Positions 23,900 through 32,484 of a stretch of DNA of 64,000 nt are shown in pieces. The notes beneath the pieces were generated by a model that worked only from the letters and a program-made list of their open reading frames with translations, did not search any database and was not told where the DNA came from. Origin of the DNA: an uncultured Selenomonadaceae bacterium (GTDB lineage Bacteria; Bacillota; Negativicutes; Selenomonadales; Selenomonadaceae); contig CACYXR010000004.1 in NCBI GenBank assembly GCA_902778455.1, forward strand, positions 124,001 through 188,000. The letters run 5' to 3'. A program made the translations under genes and the position numbers. Positions within the stretch are counted from its first letter, which is position 1; every line of letters starts with the position of its first letter.

Positions 23900-24580
23900 T
23901 TACTCGTGATGATGCTCCTGCGCCGCCGGCGCGATATACACCAGCGAAAGCGTCGTGAAGATGTACGCCTGGATAATGCCGACCGCAAGGCTGAAGATAA
24001 CCCAGACTACATGCGGCGCCCAGTTCGCATACCAAGGAGCGAGATTCAGGATAATGATGATCAGCACCTCGCCCGCCAGGATGTTTCCGAAAAGACGGAA
24101 AGCCAGCGACGCGGGCCGTGCAAGCTCCTCAATGAGATGAATCAAGATGAAGGGAGCAAACGGCTCAAGGAAGTGCTTGAAATAGCCGATGCCGTTCCTC
24201 GCCACGCCGATGCCGTGATGAATCAGCATGGACATCGTGATTGCAAGGCCCAGCGTCGTATTCAAATCGTTTGTCGGCGACTCCATCGCCGGGAAAAGGC
24301 CCAGCCAGTTCGCGATCACCAGATACACGAACAATGTGAGGAAGATATGGGTCAGGGAACGCCCCGTCGGCCCAATCATCGTATTGATTTTATCCTCCCA
24401 CAGCTCGGCTATGGCCTCGATTGCGTTCTGCCACCCCGTGGGAACCTCCTTCAGGTTTCGCGATGCGAGAATCGCAATCAGAATGACGATGGCCATCGTG
24501 ATATAGTTCATGATGAGCGTCTCTTCATTGATGAGATAGCCGGCAAACTCCACGACTTCGCGATGACCGATTTTTTCCAT
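23900..24580 (-). CDS. atpB: ATP synthase Fo subunit a
   Basis: A 226-residue stator with about five to six membrane helices. The essential arginine is in LAFRLFGNILAGE, and TM5 has VVWVIFSLAVGIIQAYIF. It forms the ion half-channels against the c ring. The C-terminus ends in a His-rich EHHHE. GGGGAGG lies 6 bases before the ATG. Any Na+ coupling suggested by the c subunit would need matching residues here, which sequence reading alone cannot settle. Confidence 0.96.
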   Translation of the reverse strand: MEKIGHREVVEFAGYLINEETLIMNYITMAIVILIAILASRNLKEVPTGWQNAIEAIAELWEDKINTMIGPTGRSLTHIFLTLFVYLVIANWLGLFPAMESPTNDLNTTLGLAITMSMLIHHGIGVARNGIGYFKHFLEPFAPFILIHLIEELARPASLAFRLFGNILAGEVLIIIILNLAPWYANWAPHVVWVIFSLAVGIIQAYIFTTLSLVYIAPAAQEHHHE

Positions 24581-24613
24581 ACAACCCCTCCCCTTTAATC
24601 AACCCCTATCACT

Positions 24614-25012
24614 CTACGAAACCGCCTCCTCGCGGTTCTTCTTGATACGGGCCGCGATCAGGCAAGCGAACGCCGTCGCGAGAAACAGGAGATACGCCGC
24701 AATCGCCACCAGAAAAAACGGTTTTGAAACCTGCGCCGCAAGCCCCATGATCAGGCAAAGCGAACCCATGCGAATGAACAGCCCGTTCTGGAGCTGCGAG
24801 GCCGCTTTCTTCTCGTCGAAATGCCCGTCTTCCATGCGATTCGTCAACGTCCAGCAGAAAATGCCGCCCGCCAGATAGCCGACGAAAAGCCCGCCGATAA
24901 GCAGCCCCTTCCCCAAAAGGAGAAAGACCAGCGCACCCGCAAGCGTGCATCCCGCAAGAGCCTTCAGCGTCCAAACGCCGCCCCTGCCGTAGATTGATAA
25001 GAATTTTTCCAT
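24614..25012 (-). CDS. atpI: ATP synthase-associated AtpI-like membrane protein
   Basis: A 132-residue protein with four hydrophobic segments (ALAGCTLAGALVFLLLG; LLIGGLFVGYLAGGIFCW; LFIRMGSLCLIMGLAAQ; FLVAIAAYLLFLATAFACLI). It is first in the atp operon, the usual place of AtpI, which helps c-ring assembly or cation supply. ATG 25012 (MEKFLSIYG) has GAGGTGG just upstream; ATG 25033 is a weaker alternative. Sequence similarity within AtpI is low, so the name rests on topology and position. Confidence 0.75.
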   Translation of the reverse strand: MEKFLSIYGRGGVWTLKALAGCTLAGALVFLLLGKGLLIGGLFVGYLAGGIFCWTLTNRMEDGHFDEKKAASQLQNGLFIRMGSLCLIMGLAAQVSKPFFLVAIAAYLLFLATAFACLIAARIKKNREEAVS

Positions 25013-25069
25013 ATTCCACCTCGACGAAGTCATTCCATGCCCCCCGCCCGACGAAATATTTTCCGCCCT

Positions 25070-25099
25070 ATTATACTCCCAAGCATAAAAGCTTTGCAA
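25070..25099 (-). promoter_or_regulatory. Promoter of the atp operon
   Basis: On the minus strand TTGCAA (25099-25094), an 18-base spacer and a perfect TATAAT (25075-25070) lie about 58 bases before the atpI start. Confidence 0.75.
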
Positions 25100-25248
25100 G
25101 CTAATAACGAAATTTTTGCAGATTTTTTTCAGGAAGCGGTGAATGTTCCACTGTGCAATTCACAAATCCCCATCGGCTCGTTCCCTGACAACCCTGCAAC
25201 AATGATTGGAGTACAACAATCAAATTTTCTTTCGTCGCAATAAAAAAG

Positions 25249-25281
25249 CGCTGCCAAAGTTTGAAGCCTTCGACAGCGTTT
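25249..25281 (-). terminator. Probable terminator of the EAL gene
   Basis: On the minus strand CGCTG pairs with CAGCG across an imperfect inner stem, followed by a run of six T. Confidence 0.55.
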
Positions 25282-25286
25282 TCCGT

Positions 25287-28220
25287 CTATCCTTGTTTCT
25301 TTTCGCGCTCAATGAACGATTCAAATACGTCCGGCGGCACCGGGCGGGAGAAATAATAGCCCTGCACCAGGTCGCAGCCCGCGTTTTTCAGCATCGCCAT
25401 CTGATTTTCCGTTTCCACGCCCTCCGCGATCACGAGCATTTTCAGATTCTCGGCGATATCGAGGATCAGCTCCACCAGGCGGAAGTCCTGCTCGCTGTGC
25501 TCGATGTTCAGTATGAAGCCCCGGTCCATCTTCAGCACGTCCACCGGCATCGAAGAAAGCATATTCAGTGAGGAATAGCCGGAGCCGAAGTCGTCCATTT
25601 CGATTTCGTAGCCTTTGCTCCGCAGCCGTTCCATGACCTTCATCAGCTCGTCCGCATTGTCCGTGCAGGCGGACTCCGTCACCTCCAGCTTCAGGTCCTT
25701 GCGGTCCAGTCCGTTGCTTTCCACCAGCCCGTCGAGGATTTCCTCCAGCTGCGGGTCGAACATATCCACCCGGGACAAATTGATGGAAACCGGTATGGTA
25801 ACGCCGTATTTTTCCTTCCATTCGGCAATCTGCCGGGCAGCCTCAGCCCAGACATATTTGTCGACGAGGCTGATCTGCCCGTTTCCCTCGAACAGCGGGA
25901 TAAAATCGTTGGGCGGGATCAGGCCCAGCTCCGGATGCTGCCACCGGATCAGAGCCTCCGCGCTGGCCAGCCTCGGCGGGTCGCACTGGACGTTGTACTT
26001 GGGCTGATAATAGACCTTGAATTCCCGCTGCTCCACCGCCCGCCGCAGGTCGTTCAGCAGGCGCTGGCTGTAGTTTTCGCGGGAGCGGATTTCCTCATTG
26101 TAGATCATCAGATGCTTGTTGCCGCCCCGCACCATGTTGCAGGCCGACCACGCGCGCTCGAAGGCCTGGTCAGAGCCCAGCCCCTCCTGCCATGGCATGA
26201 CGCCCATGCGCAGGCGTATGCTGACGCTCCGCGACAGCTCGTTCAGCCGGTTCTGGAATTCCGCCAGCAGCGCCGGATAATCTTCCACATGCTTGCAGAA
26301 AATGTCGAACCTGTCCGCTTCGATACGGCCGGCGATGCCGATATTCCCCTCCAGGAACGTCTTGATTTCCTCGGCGAGGGAGCAAAGCACCATGTCGCCG
26401 TACTCGCGTCCGTTCAACTCGTTGACGAGATGGAACTGCTCGATATTCAGGACGATGGCGTCCGTCTTCAATCGTGGATAATCGCGGTTGAAGCGTCTCG
26501 CGTATTCGTAGAAAAAGCCCCGGCTGAACAGCCCGGTCAGGTCGTCGTTTTCCGTCACGGAAATGAGCTGCTGCCTGTCTTTCGCTTTTTTCCGGGCTTT
26601 CGCGCTGTACAGCGACAGGGAAAGCAGGAGCGTGGCGATAGTGGCGGCGACGGCGACGAACGGGACGAAATTGTCCTTTACGAAATCCGCGAAGCTGACC
26701 TTCTTCTCCGCGTAGGAGTGAGAAGCCAGCGACGAGTACACCTGCGTTTCCGGCACGAGATTGTTGAGCTTGTTGAGGATGGAGTAAAGCAGGGCGTCGT
26801 CCCGGCGCAGGGCGAAGGAGAAATGTATGTCCTCCCCGGTGGAAAGCGGCGCCAGATTGTATTTGGCGATTTGGTCGACAAGGCTGTTGAGTCTGTAAAG
26901 GGAAATCAGGCAGCAGTCCGCCTCGCCGGAGGCCACTGCCCGGAGCCGGTCCTCCCGTTTGTCGCAGAGCGTCACTTTCCATTCCGGGAAAAACTTCTTC
27001 ACGAAGTTCTCATGGTAATGGTTGCCCTTCACATACGCGACGCTCTCGATTTCCTGCAGGGAATATTTCTTGCGGTTTTCTCTCCGCACCACCGCGAACA
27101 TTTCCGAATGCATGGGCGGCGTCGATACCAGAACGTCCTCTTTCTCGCCGTCATAATCAGAAAAACTGACCGGGAACAGGCAGTCGATCTCCCCGTTTTT
27201 CAGTGCCTTCATCGCGGATTCCATGTCAGGGAACGCAATCGGATCAAAAACCAGGTTCGCGTTTTTCACGCCGGAGGCGGCAATTTTCAGGTAATCCTTC
27301 AGGGCGCCTGTCAGTATCCCCGTTTGCTCGTCCTTCCCGCAGTAAGGGAGGTAGTCGGCCCGGTAGCCCACCCGAACGACGCCGTGGCGCGCGAGCCATT
27401 CGCTTTCGGCGGGCGTGAGGTACGCGCCGAGGGCATTACTGTAAAAATACTTTTTGTTCATCTGCTGGTTGTAATACCGGTTTTCATCCTGGATCCGGTT
27501 CATGGCAGCATCCAGTTCCTGCAGCAGATCGGGGCGGTTCCGGCTCACCGCAAAGAAAAACGGAGAGGAGCCGACGCTGCAAATGGGAATGGGCCTGTCC
27601 TCGCCGACGCCGTTCTTGACGATGCTCGTGCCCACATAAATATCCAGCTCGCCCCGGTTCAGCTTTTGCAGCGAATCCTTTTCGCCGCCCGTCAGATCCA
27701 CGATTTCCGTCGAGATGCCGTATTTTTCCGCCCATGCGGCATAGAAATCCCGCTGCACGCTGCCCCGGTTTATGCCCACCCGCTTCCCGTTGAAGGAATC
27801 GAAATTGTCCAGACTGATTTGCGTATTCCGATTGGAAATATAAATATAATAATCTTCCTCGCCCATGGGCAGGGCGGAAAACAGCATATTCCCCGCCCGC
27901 TCCTCCGTATAGGAAACGTCGCTCAAAAGGTCGATCTCGCCCCGCTGGAGCATCTGCAAAAGCTCCGGCCAGCCCGCGTTTACATATTCATACTCCCAGC
28001 CGGTGTAGGCTGCAATCTTCTGTTGGTACTCGTAGGCAAAGCCGGAACGCCCGCCGAAGGAATCCGTGATATTGAACGGCGATTCGTACCACCCCACCCG
28101 CACGGTCTTTTTCCCGGAGGAAAACGCAAGCGCAGGAACAAGGAATACCAACAGCAGCAAAAGACAAAGCCGAAATGCGATCGTTTTTACGTTATTTGCA
28201 ACGGAAGGCGGTTTTTCCAT
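25287..28220 (-). CDS. EAL-domain c-di-GMP phosphodiesterase with tandem periplasmic sensor domains
   Basis: A 977-residue membrane sensor. The signal/anchor segment is residues 15-35. Two SBP_bac_3-type periplasmic domains follow (about 38-265 starting VRVGWYESPF, and 280-510 starting VRVGYRADYLPY), then a membrane helix (about 525-545). The GGDEF domain (about 565-715) is degenerate, with EADRF where GGDEF should be. The EAL domain (about 730-970) keeps EALIRW, MDDFGSGYSSL and EGVET. It should therefore degrade, not make, c-di-GMP in response to an extracellular amino-acid-like ligand (inference). The ATG has AGGTG upstream. It stands alone. Confidence 0.9.
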   Translation of the reverse strand: MEKPPSVANNVKTIAFRLCLLLLLVFLVPALAFSSGKKTVRVGWYESPFNITDSFGGRSGFAYEYQQKIAAYTGWEYEYVNAGWPELLQMLQRGEIDLLSDVSYTEERAGNMLFSALPMGEEDYYIYISNRNTQISLDNFDSFNGKRVGINRGSVQRDFYAAWAEKYGISTEIVDLTGGEKDSLQKLNRGELDIYVGTSIVKNGVGEDRPIPICSVGSSPFFFAVSRNRPDLLQELDAAMNRIQDENRYYNQQMNKKYFYSNALGAYLTPAESEWLARHGVVRVGYRADYLPYCGKDEQTGILTGALKDYLKIAASGVKNANLVFDPIAFPDMESAMKALKNGEIDCLFPVSFSDYDGEKEDVLVSTPPMHSEMFAVVRRENRKKYSLQEIESVAYVKGNHYHENFVKKFFPEWKVTLCDKREDRLRAVASGEADCCLISLYRLNSLVDQIAKYNLAPLSTGEDIHFSFALRRDDALLYSILNKLNNLVPETQVYSSLASHSYAEKKVSFADFVKDNFVPFVAVAATIATLLLSLSLYSAKARKKAKDRQQLISVTENDDLTGLFSRGFFYEYARRFNRDYPRLKTDAIVLNIEQFHLVNELNGREYGDMVLCSLAEEIKTFLEGNIGIAGRIEADRFDIFCKHVEDYPALLAEFQNRLNELSRSVSIRLRMGVMPWQEGLGSDQAFERAWSACNMVRGGNKHLMIYNEEIRSRENYSQRLLNDLRRAVEQREFKVYYQPKYNVQCDPPRLASAEALIRWQHPELGLIPPNDFIPLFEGNGQISLVDKYVWAEAARQIAEWKEKYGVTIPVSINLSRVDMFDPQLEEILDGLVESNGLDRKDLKLEVTESACTDNADELMKVMERLRSKGYEIEMDDFGSGYSSLNMLSSMPVDVLKMDRGFILNIEHSEQDFRLVELILDIAENLKMLVIAEGVETENQMAMLKNAGCDLVQGYYFSRPVPPDVFESFIEREKKQG

Positions 28221-28391
28221 GATAAATCACCTGCTCAACTGCACTGTCAGATTGGATTCTTTTCTATATACGAATATAACATAAATATATTCATTTTACA
28301 ATTATAATAGCGCGATGCGTTTTCATTTTGTTATTTTTCAAAAGTAACATAAATGCCGAAGAACATAGGCTTTGATTCCTTTCAAATGGTC

Positions 28392-29054
28392 TTAACGATT
28401 TTTCAGGAACGCGTCCGACGGGATCTCTCCGCCTTTTGGGACGACGATGAAATCCCCGTCGAAGGTTTCTTTTGCGATTTTGTGCAGAATGCCGCATTTT
28501 CCGTCAAGCAAAGTCATCGTGCCGGAAAGTATTTTGACCAGCGGCGCGACATAATCCTGCACCGCCCGCACATCATAACCGCCCGTGTCGATGATGTAGA
28601 ATTTGTTGCACGTCTTGTACAACCGGCGCAGAAAATCTTCGGCGGCCTCGCGCCCCATTTTCCCCGCCAGCTTGTCAAGGTCGATTTCGGATTCCTTAGT
28701 GCATTCCATCCAGCTTTCCGTAAAATAAACGCCGCCAATATCCCGCTGCAGGACGTCGAGACTGTCTCCGGAAAGCAGGATATCGAGGCAGTCCCGTGTA
28801 CGCGGCACGACAAGCTCCGCAGACGACGCGCGAAGCCCCGCAGTGCCGCCGCCGCATCCGCTGACACAGATCACAATCCGTTCCACATTGTAAAAACGGT
28901 CAATCATATCCTGCAAATATTCGTGCAGTTTTTTCGGGACGCTGTGCAGTTCCCGCGGGATAAAATACACGACGGCTTCCGAAGACGCCGCCGCAAGCGC
29001 GGCCTTCAGCTCCACCATCAGCGTCGGGCAGGAGAGGATCACGGTTTTCGGCAT
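28392..29054 (-). CDS. DUF1638-domain protein
   Basis: A 220-residue protein matching DUF1638. The N-terminus has VILSCPTLMVELKAAL; the body has IPRELHSVPKKLHEYL and VSGCGGGTAGLRA, followed by the PRTRDCLDILL block and later WMECTKES. The family is found in methanogens and anaerobic bacteria, often near corrinoid or methylamine genes, but its activity is not known to me. The conserved Cys in SGC, RDC and MEC may bind a metal. AAAGGTGG lies 7 bases before the ATG. The gene stands alone, after a terminator that closes the upstream Asp23 unit. Confidence 0.8.
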   Translation of the reverse strand: MPKTVILSCPTLMVELKAALAAASSEAVVYFIPRELHSVPKKLHEYLQDMIDRFYNVERIVICVSGCGGGTAGLRASSAELVVPRTRDCLDILLSGDSLDVLQRDIGGVYFTESWMECTKESEIDLDKLAGKMGREAAEDFLRRLYKTCNKFYIIDTGGYDVRAVQDYVAPLVKILSGTMTLLDGKCGILHKIAKETFDGDFIVVPKGGEIPSDAFLKNR

Positions 29055-29141
29055 AAAGACGCCACCTTTGCAAACAGCTTTTATTTTATAGAAAGTATTC
29101 TACGCTTCCGCCGTTTTTCCTTTATTTGCAGAACCAAAAAA

Positions 29142-29183
29142 GCAACTCCCCAAAACCTTACACAAAAGATTTTGGGGAGTTGC
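29142..29183 (-). terminator. Terminator after the Asp23/P-loop gene
   Basis: GCAACTCCCCAAAA pairs perfectly with TTTTGGGGAGTTGC; on the minus strand a T-run follows. Confidence 0.85.
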
Positions 29184-29201
29184 CTGGAATAAAATCACTT
29201 T

Positions 29202-30041
29202 TCAGGTCGCGCCCACATAGAGCGTGCGCACCATGATATTAACTTCCTGCACCACCATGCCGGTAACGCGCTCGATTTCTTCCTTAACCATTTCCTGCGT
29301 CTGATGGATCAGCGTCGGAATATGCTTGCCGTAGCGCAGCACAACTTCCAGCGAAACCTCGATACCCTGATCCTCGTCGCCGTCCTTCAGATGACGCACA
29401 CGAACATGGGCGACCTGGTTGACGAAATCTCTTTCGCCCACAAACCGCTTCACGATGGCCTTGATCACCGAATCGTCAATAATAAGCTTGCCGTAATAGC
29501 TGAACACCGGCCGAACAATGGATTTCTCACCCAGCTTCCGGCGTGGACGCGCTGATGAACGATGGAAGAAGGACTGGAGCGGATCGACCAGATAGCCGGA
29601 AAAATGCGGCTTCAACTCGATGGTCGGCACCGGGATGATATGCTTTCCTTCTTTCAGGCGATGATAGGCCGCCTTCTTCATGTCAGTCTCGGACGCGATA
29701 TCCTCGATGCGAACAATGCGGCTTGCCGGCGGCAGACGCAGAATTTTCGCGATTTTGTGCACCATGTTTTCCGACGTCGCAAGAATCAGCACGCGATTCG
29801 GCGCTTCACGATCCAGCGCCGCCCGCGCCTCCTCCGCGTGTCCGGGCAGGATGAAAATCGCCCGCCGCACCGCCATGATCCGGCTTTTCTCTTTCTTGGC
29901 CGAGCTGCCCGCGATAATTTTTCCGTCCTTGATCAAAAGGCCGTCGTCAATGATCACGTCCGCCTTGTACTGATTTGCAACCAGGAGCGCCCGATGGCTC
30001 TTTCCGGTCCCGCTGGGACCGACCAGCGCTATGACGTCCAT
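29202..30041 (-). CDS. P-loop ATPase fused to Asp23/Gls24-type domain
   Basis: A 279-residue protein. The N-terminus has a Walker A motif (GPSGTGKS, residues 8-15) in a short nucleotide-binding module of about 150 residues. A linker with HFSGYLVDPLQSFFHR follows, and the C-terminal 110 residues are an Asp23/Gls24 (alkaline-shock) domain with ISLEVVLRYG-like strands and VTGMVVQEVNIMV. ATG 30041 has GCAGGTG upstream; the frame to 30050 begins at a weaker GTG. It lies 18 bases after the PHP gene, so they are probably co-transcribed. The function is unknown; Asp23 proteins are usually envelope-stress related. Confidence 0.75.
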   Translation of the reverse strand: MDVIALVGPSGTGKSHRALLVANQYKADVIIDDGLLIKDGKIIAGSSAKKEKSRIMAVRRAIFILPGHAEEARAALDREAPNRVLILATSENMVHKIAKILRLPPASRIVRIEDIASETDMKKAAYHRLKEGKHIIPVPTIELKPHFSGYLVDPLQSFFHRSSARPRRKLGEKSIVRPVFSYYGKLIIDDSVIKAIVKRFVGERDFVNQVAHVRVRHLKDGDEDQGIEVSLEVVLRYGKHIPTLIHQTQEMVKEEIERVTGMVVQEVNIMVRTLYVGAT

Positions 30042-30059
30042 CACACTCACCTGCCAATG

Positions 30060-30887
30060 TTAATTCTGCGGCGGATGGAAAAACGGCGCCGCAAGTTCGT
30101 CATCCACGACGAACACGCCCAGCTCCGACGGCTCTCGCTGCGGAATCCCGTGGAAATCCGAGCCGCCTGTGACGCGCAGTCCTCGCGCTTCCGCCATTGC
30201 CAAATATCGCGCCGTATCTTCCGCGTCATGCCGTGGATAATACGCCTCGATTCCGCCAAAATCCAGTGCCAGCATCCGCTCGACAATCTTGTCGTCCTTC
30301 ACCAGCTTCGGATGAGCCAAAACCGGCACGCCGCCCGCGTTCCGGATCAAGGCTACCGCTTCCTCCGGCGCGATCCGATAATGCGGCACATACCCCGGCT
30401 GTCCGTAGTCCAAAAGCTTGTCGAAGGCTTCGCGGATCGTGCCGACCAGCCCTTTCTTCACCAACGCGCGCGCCATGTGCGCGCGCCCGATGGCGCGGGA
30501 CGTCCCGGCGATTTGCAGGACATCTCCTTCCGTAATGTCGTATCCGATGTCCTGCAGTTTCTCCACCATCGTGGAAAAACGCGCCCATCGCGATTCCGAA
30601 ATCTCCGTAACTTTGTCCGCCAAATCCTGATTGTAAATGTCGAAATCGTAACCGAGGATATGGACGTCGTGCTCATCCACCTCGCAGCTGAACTCGATTC
30701 CCGGAATGATATGCAAGGTTTTCGACGGATAAAGCCCCTGCTCGTACAAGTGCCGTATCCCGTCTACCGTGTCGTGATCGGTAATCGCAAGATACGAAAG
30801 CTTTGCCTCCTTCGCCGCAGCCACCAGTTCCTCCGGCGCGAGACGCCCATCCGAAAAACTCGTATGGGTATGTAGATCGCTTGCCAT
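30060..30887 (-). CDS. PHP-domain phosphoesterase
   Basis: A 275-residue member of the YciV/RNase AM-like PHP group. DLHTHTSFSDG at the N-terminus, ITDHDTVDG, a His in PGIEFSCEVDEHDVHILGY and GGSDFHG near the C-terminus make up the trinuclear metal site. Relatives hydrolyse 3',5'-nucleoside bisphosphates or trim RNA 5' ends. ATG 30887 is used; the frame to 30941 starts without a ribosome binding site. It lies in an RNA-metabolism neighbourhood (rny, ymdB), which fits a nucleotide-recycling job. Confidence 0.87.
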   Translation of the reverse strand: MASDLHTHTSFSDGRLAPEELVAAAKEAKLSYLAITDHDTVDGIRHLYEQGLYPSKTLHIIPGIEFSCEVDEHDVHILGYDFDIYNQDLADKVTEISESRWARFSTMVEKLQDIGYDITEGDVLQIAGTSRAIGRAHMARALVKKGLVGTIREAFDKLLDYGQPGYVPHYRIAPEEAVALIRNAGGVPVLAHPKLVKDDKIVERMLALDFGGIEAYYPRHDAEDTARYLAMAEARGLRVTGGSDFHGIPQREPSELGVFVVDDELAAPFFHPPQN

Positions 30888-31040
30888 AAACCTGCTTTCA
30901 CTTCCCGTTCCGCATTTAGGAAATACCAAACAAGCCCGCATCCCTGCGGCCTTTTGCGAAAATATCTGAAAAATGTATAAGCTATTATATCACATTCCCA
31001 GCGCGTTCGTCAAAAATTGAGGAAAAACCCTGAAAAAACA

Positions 31041-31832
31041 TCACGCAGCGTCCTCCCGGATCTGAATCCGTTCGATATTCGTCGCCTTCCCCGTCCCGTC
31101 GTCAACCGTCAAAAGAACCGCCGAATAAACCGCGGAACCGTCGGCGACCTCGAAACGCGCCGGCATTCCTGTTGTCGTCTTTGCCAGCACCGGCTCTTTC
31201 GTAAAACCGATCACGGAGTTCCACGGGCCGACCATGCCGAGGTCAGAAATAAACGCTGTTCCACCCGGCAAGATACGCTCGTCCGCCGTCTGCACATGGG
31301 TATGCGTACCGACCACCGCCGTCACGCGTCCGTCCAGATACCAGCCCATCGCCATTTTCTCCGATGTCGATTCCGCATGGAAATCCAGGAGCACCACGTC
31401 GCACTCGCCGGATAATTCCCGCAGCAAATCCTCCACACGCTGGAACGGGCAGTCCAGTTCCTGCATAAACGCGCGCCCCGAAAGGTTCATCACGCCGACA
31501 TTCTTTCCCCGCAGCGGATAGACACAGGCCCCTTTACCAGGAACGCCCGTCGGGTAATTCGCCGGTCGCAGCAGGTACGGCTCGTCGTCTATGAACTGAA
31601 GTACTTCTTTTTTGTCCCAGATATGATTGCCGCCGGTCACGACGTCCGCGCCGCCAAGCAAGAGCTCGTCCAGCGTCTTCTTCGTGACGCCCCTGCCCTC
31701 GGCGGAGTTCTCCCCGTTCACGACGACAAGGTCGACATTCTTTTCCTGCCGAAGCTTCGGCGTATATTTGGCAAAGGCCGCCCTTCCCGGGCGGCCTATT
31801 ACGTCTCCAACCATTAAAATTCGCAAAACCAT
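31041..31832 (-). CDS. ymdB: YmdB-family metallophosphoesterase (cyclic nucleotide phosphodiesterase)
   Basis: A 263-residue enzyme of the TIGR00282 family. Metal-binding motifs are GDVIGRPGR, NGENSAEG, GGNHIWD, DFHAE and GTHTHVQTAD. In Bacillus, YmdB acts on 2',3'-cyclic nucleotides and is encoded next to rny, as here. Its start is 4 bases after the stop of the unknown gene at 31837-32358. It is likely co-transcribed with rny and that gene. Confidence 0.93.
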   Translation of the reverse strand: MVLRILMVGDVIGRPGRAAFAKYTPKLRQEKNVDLVVVNGENSAEGRGVTKKTLDELLLGGADVVTGGNHIWDKKEVLQFIDDEPYLLRPANYPTGVPGKGACVYPLRGKNVGVMNLSGRAFMQELDCPFQRVEDLLRELSGECDVVLLDFHAESTSEKMAMGWYLDGRVTAVVGTHTHVQTADERILPGGTAFISDLGMVGPWNSVIGFTKEPVLAKTTTGMPARFEVADGSAVYSAVLLTVDDGTGKATNIERIQIREDAA

Positions 31833-31836
31833 TTCC

Positions 31837-32358
31837 TCACTTATTGAACACCAAAACCCGGCCTTCCTCGCGGATGCCGATCATGCGGTTTGTCACGCGC
31901 GAGATTTTCAGCGTGCCGATCATGTGGTCGATGGCGTTTTCATGGGCGGCAAGATCGAACTCGAAATCGTCGGGCCGGCTGTCGGGATCGACAATCAGCG
32001 TTTCCCCGAACCGTTCCCGCATGATCGTCGAAATCATGCTGATCTCGCCTTGCGAGATTGTACGGATATCGCGGATGACATGGAAAAACGCCGTATGTCC
32101 TTGCCCTTCGAGATATATTTCGATGCGCCCCTCGTCAAAGCCCTCGATGCTGTGATAGGTCAGGATGCTCTCGCGAATCAATTCCCCCGCACTCTCATAC
32201 TCCTGACGCGGAGGCACTTCATGGAGTGCAAAGGAAAAATGCAGCGCGTCTTCCTCCGGCTCATAGCTAATCGTGCCAATCTCAGGGTAGCACACCAAAA
32301 TGGACACTAAGAGATTGATCCCGTCGATGTTGGGCTTCTTTTTGCGACCAAATTGCAT
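31837..32358 (-). CDS. Conserved-looking protein of unknown function between rny and ymdB
   Basis: A 173-residue soluble protein I do not recognise. It starts MQFGRKKKPNIDGINLL, has acidic and aromatic-rich segments (YEPEEDALHFSFAL; GFDEGRIEIYLEGQGHTAFF), and no signal peptide, membrane span or known motif. The start is firm: AAGGAGG lies 7 bases before the ATG. Wedged between rny (125 bases upstream) and ymdB (4 bases downstream) on one strand, it probably takes part in RNA turnover or its control (inference from context only). Confidence 0.7.
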   Translation of the reverse strand: MQFGRKKKPNIDGINLLVSILVCYPEIGTISYEPEEDALHFSFALHEVPPRQEYESAGELIRESILTYHSIEGFDEGRIEIYLEGQGHTAFFHVIRDIRTISQGEISMISTIMRERFGETLIVDPDSRPDDFEFDLAAHENAIDHMIGTLKISRVTNRMIGIREEGRVLVFNK

Positions 32359-32399
32359 GACTACCCCTCCTTTACCATATCACTCCTGCACAAAACCTT

Positions 32400-32484
32400 A
32401 GGAACTGTTCAGAAATAAATTTTTGCTCTCGCTTGTCTTCATTTCCCTGTGCGATAACTTAAAATTTATTTCTTTCCAGTTCCT
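32400..32484. repeat. MITE-like inverted-repeat element, 85 bp
   Basis: Its ends are inverted repeats: AGGAACTG and AGAAATAAATTTT on the left, mirrored by AAAATTTATTTCT and CAGTTCCT on the right, separated in each arm by TTC. The right end abuts the rny stop codon. A related, longer element with the same GGAACTGT ends is at 44804-44959. Confidence 0.6.

Noticed and set aside
25935-28307. Plus-strand open frame of 790 codons opposite the EAL gene
   Set aside because: Shadow of a certain gene; composition and lack of motifs argue against coding.
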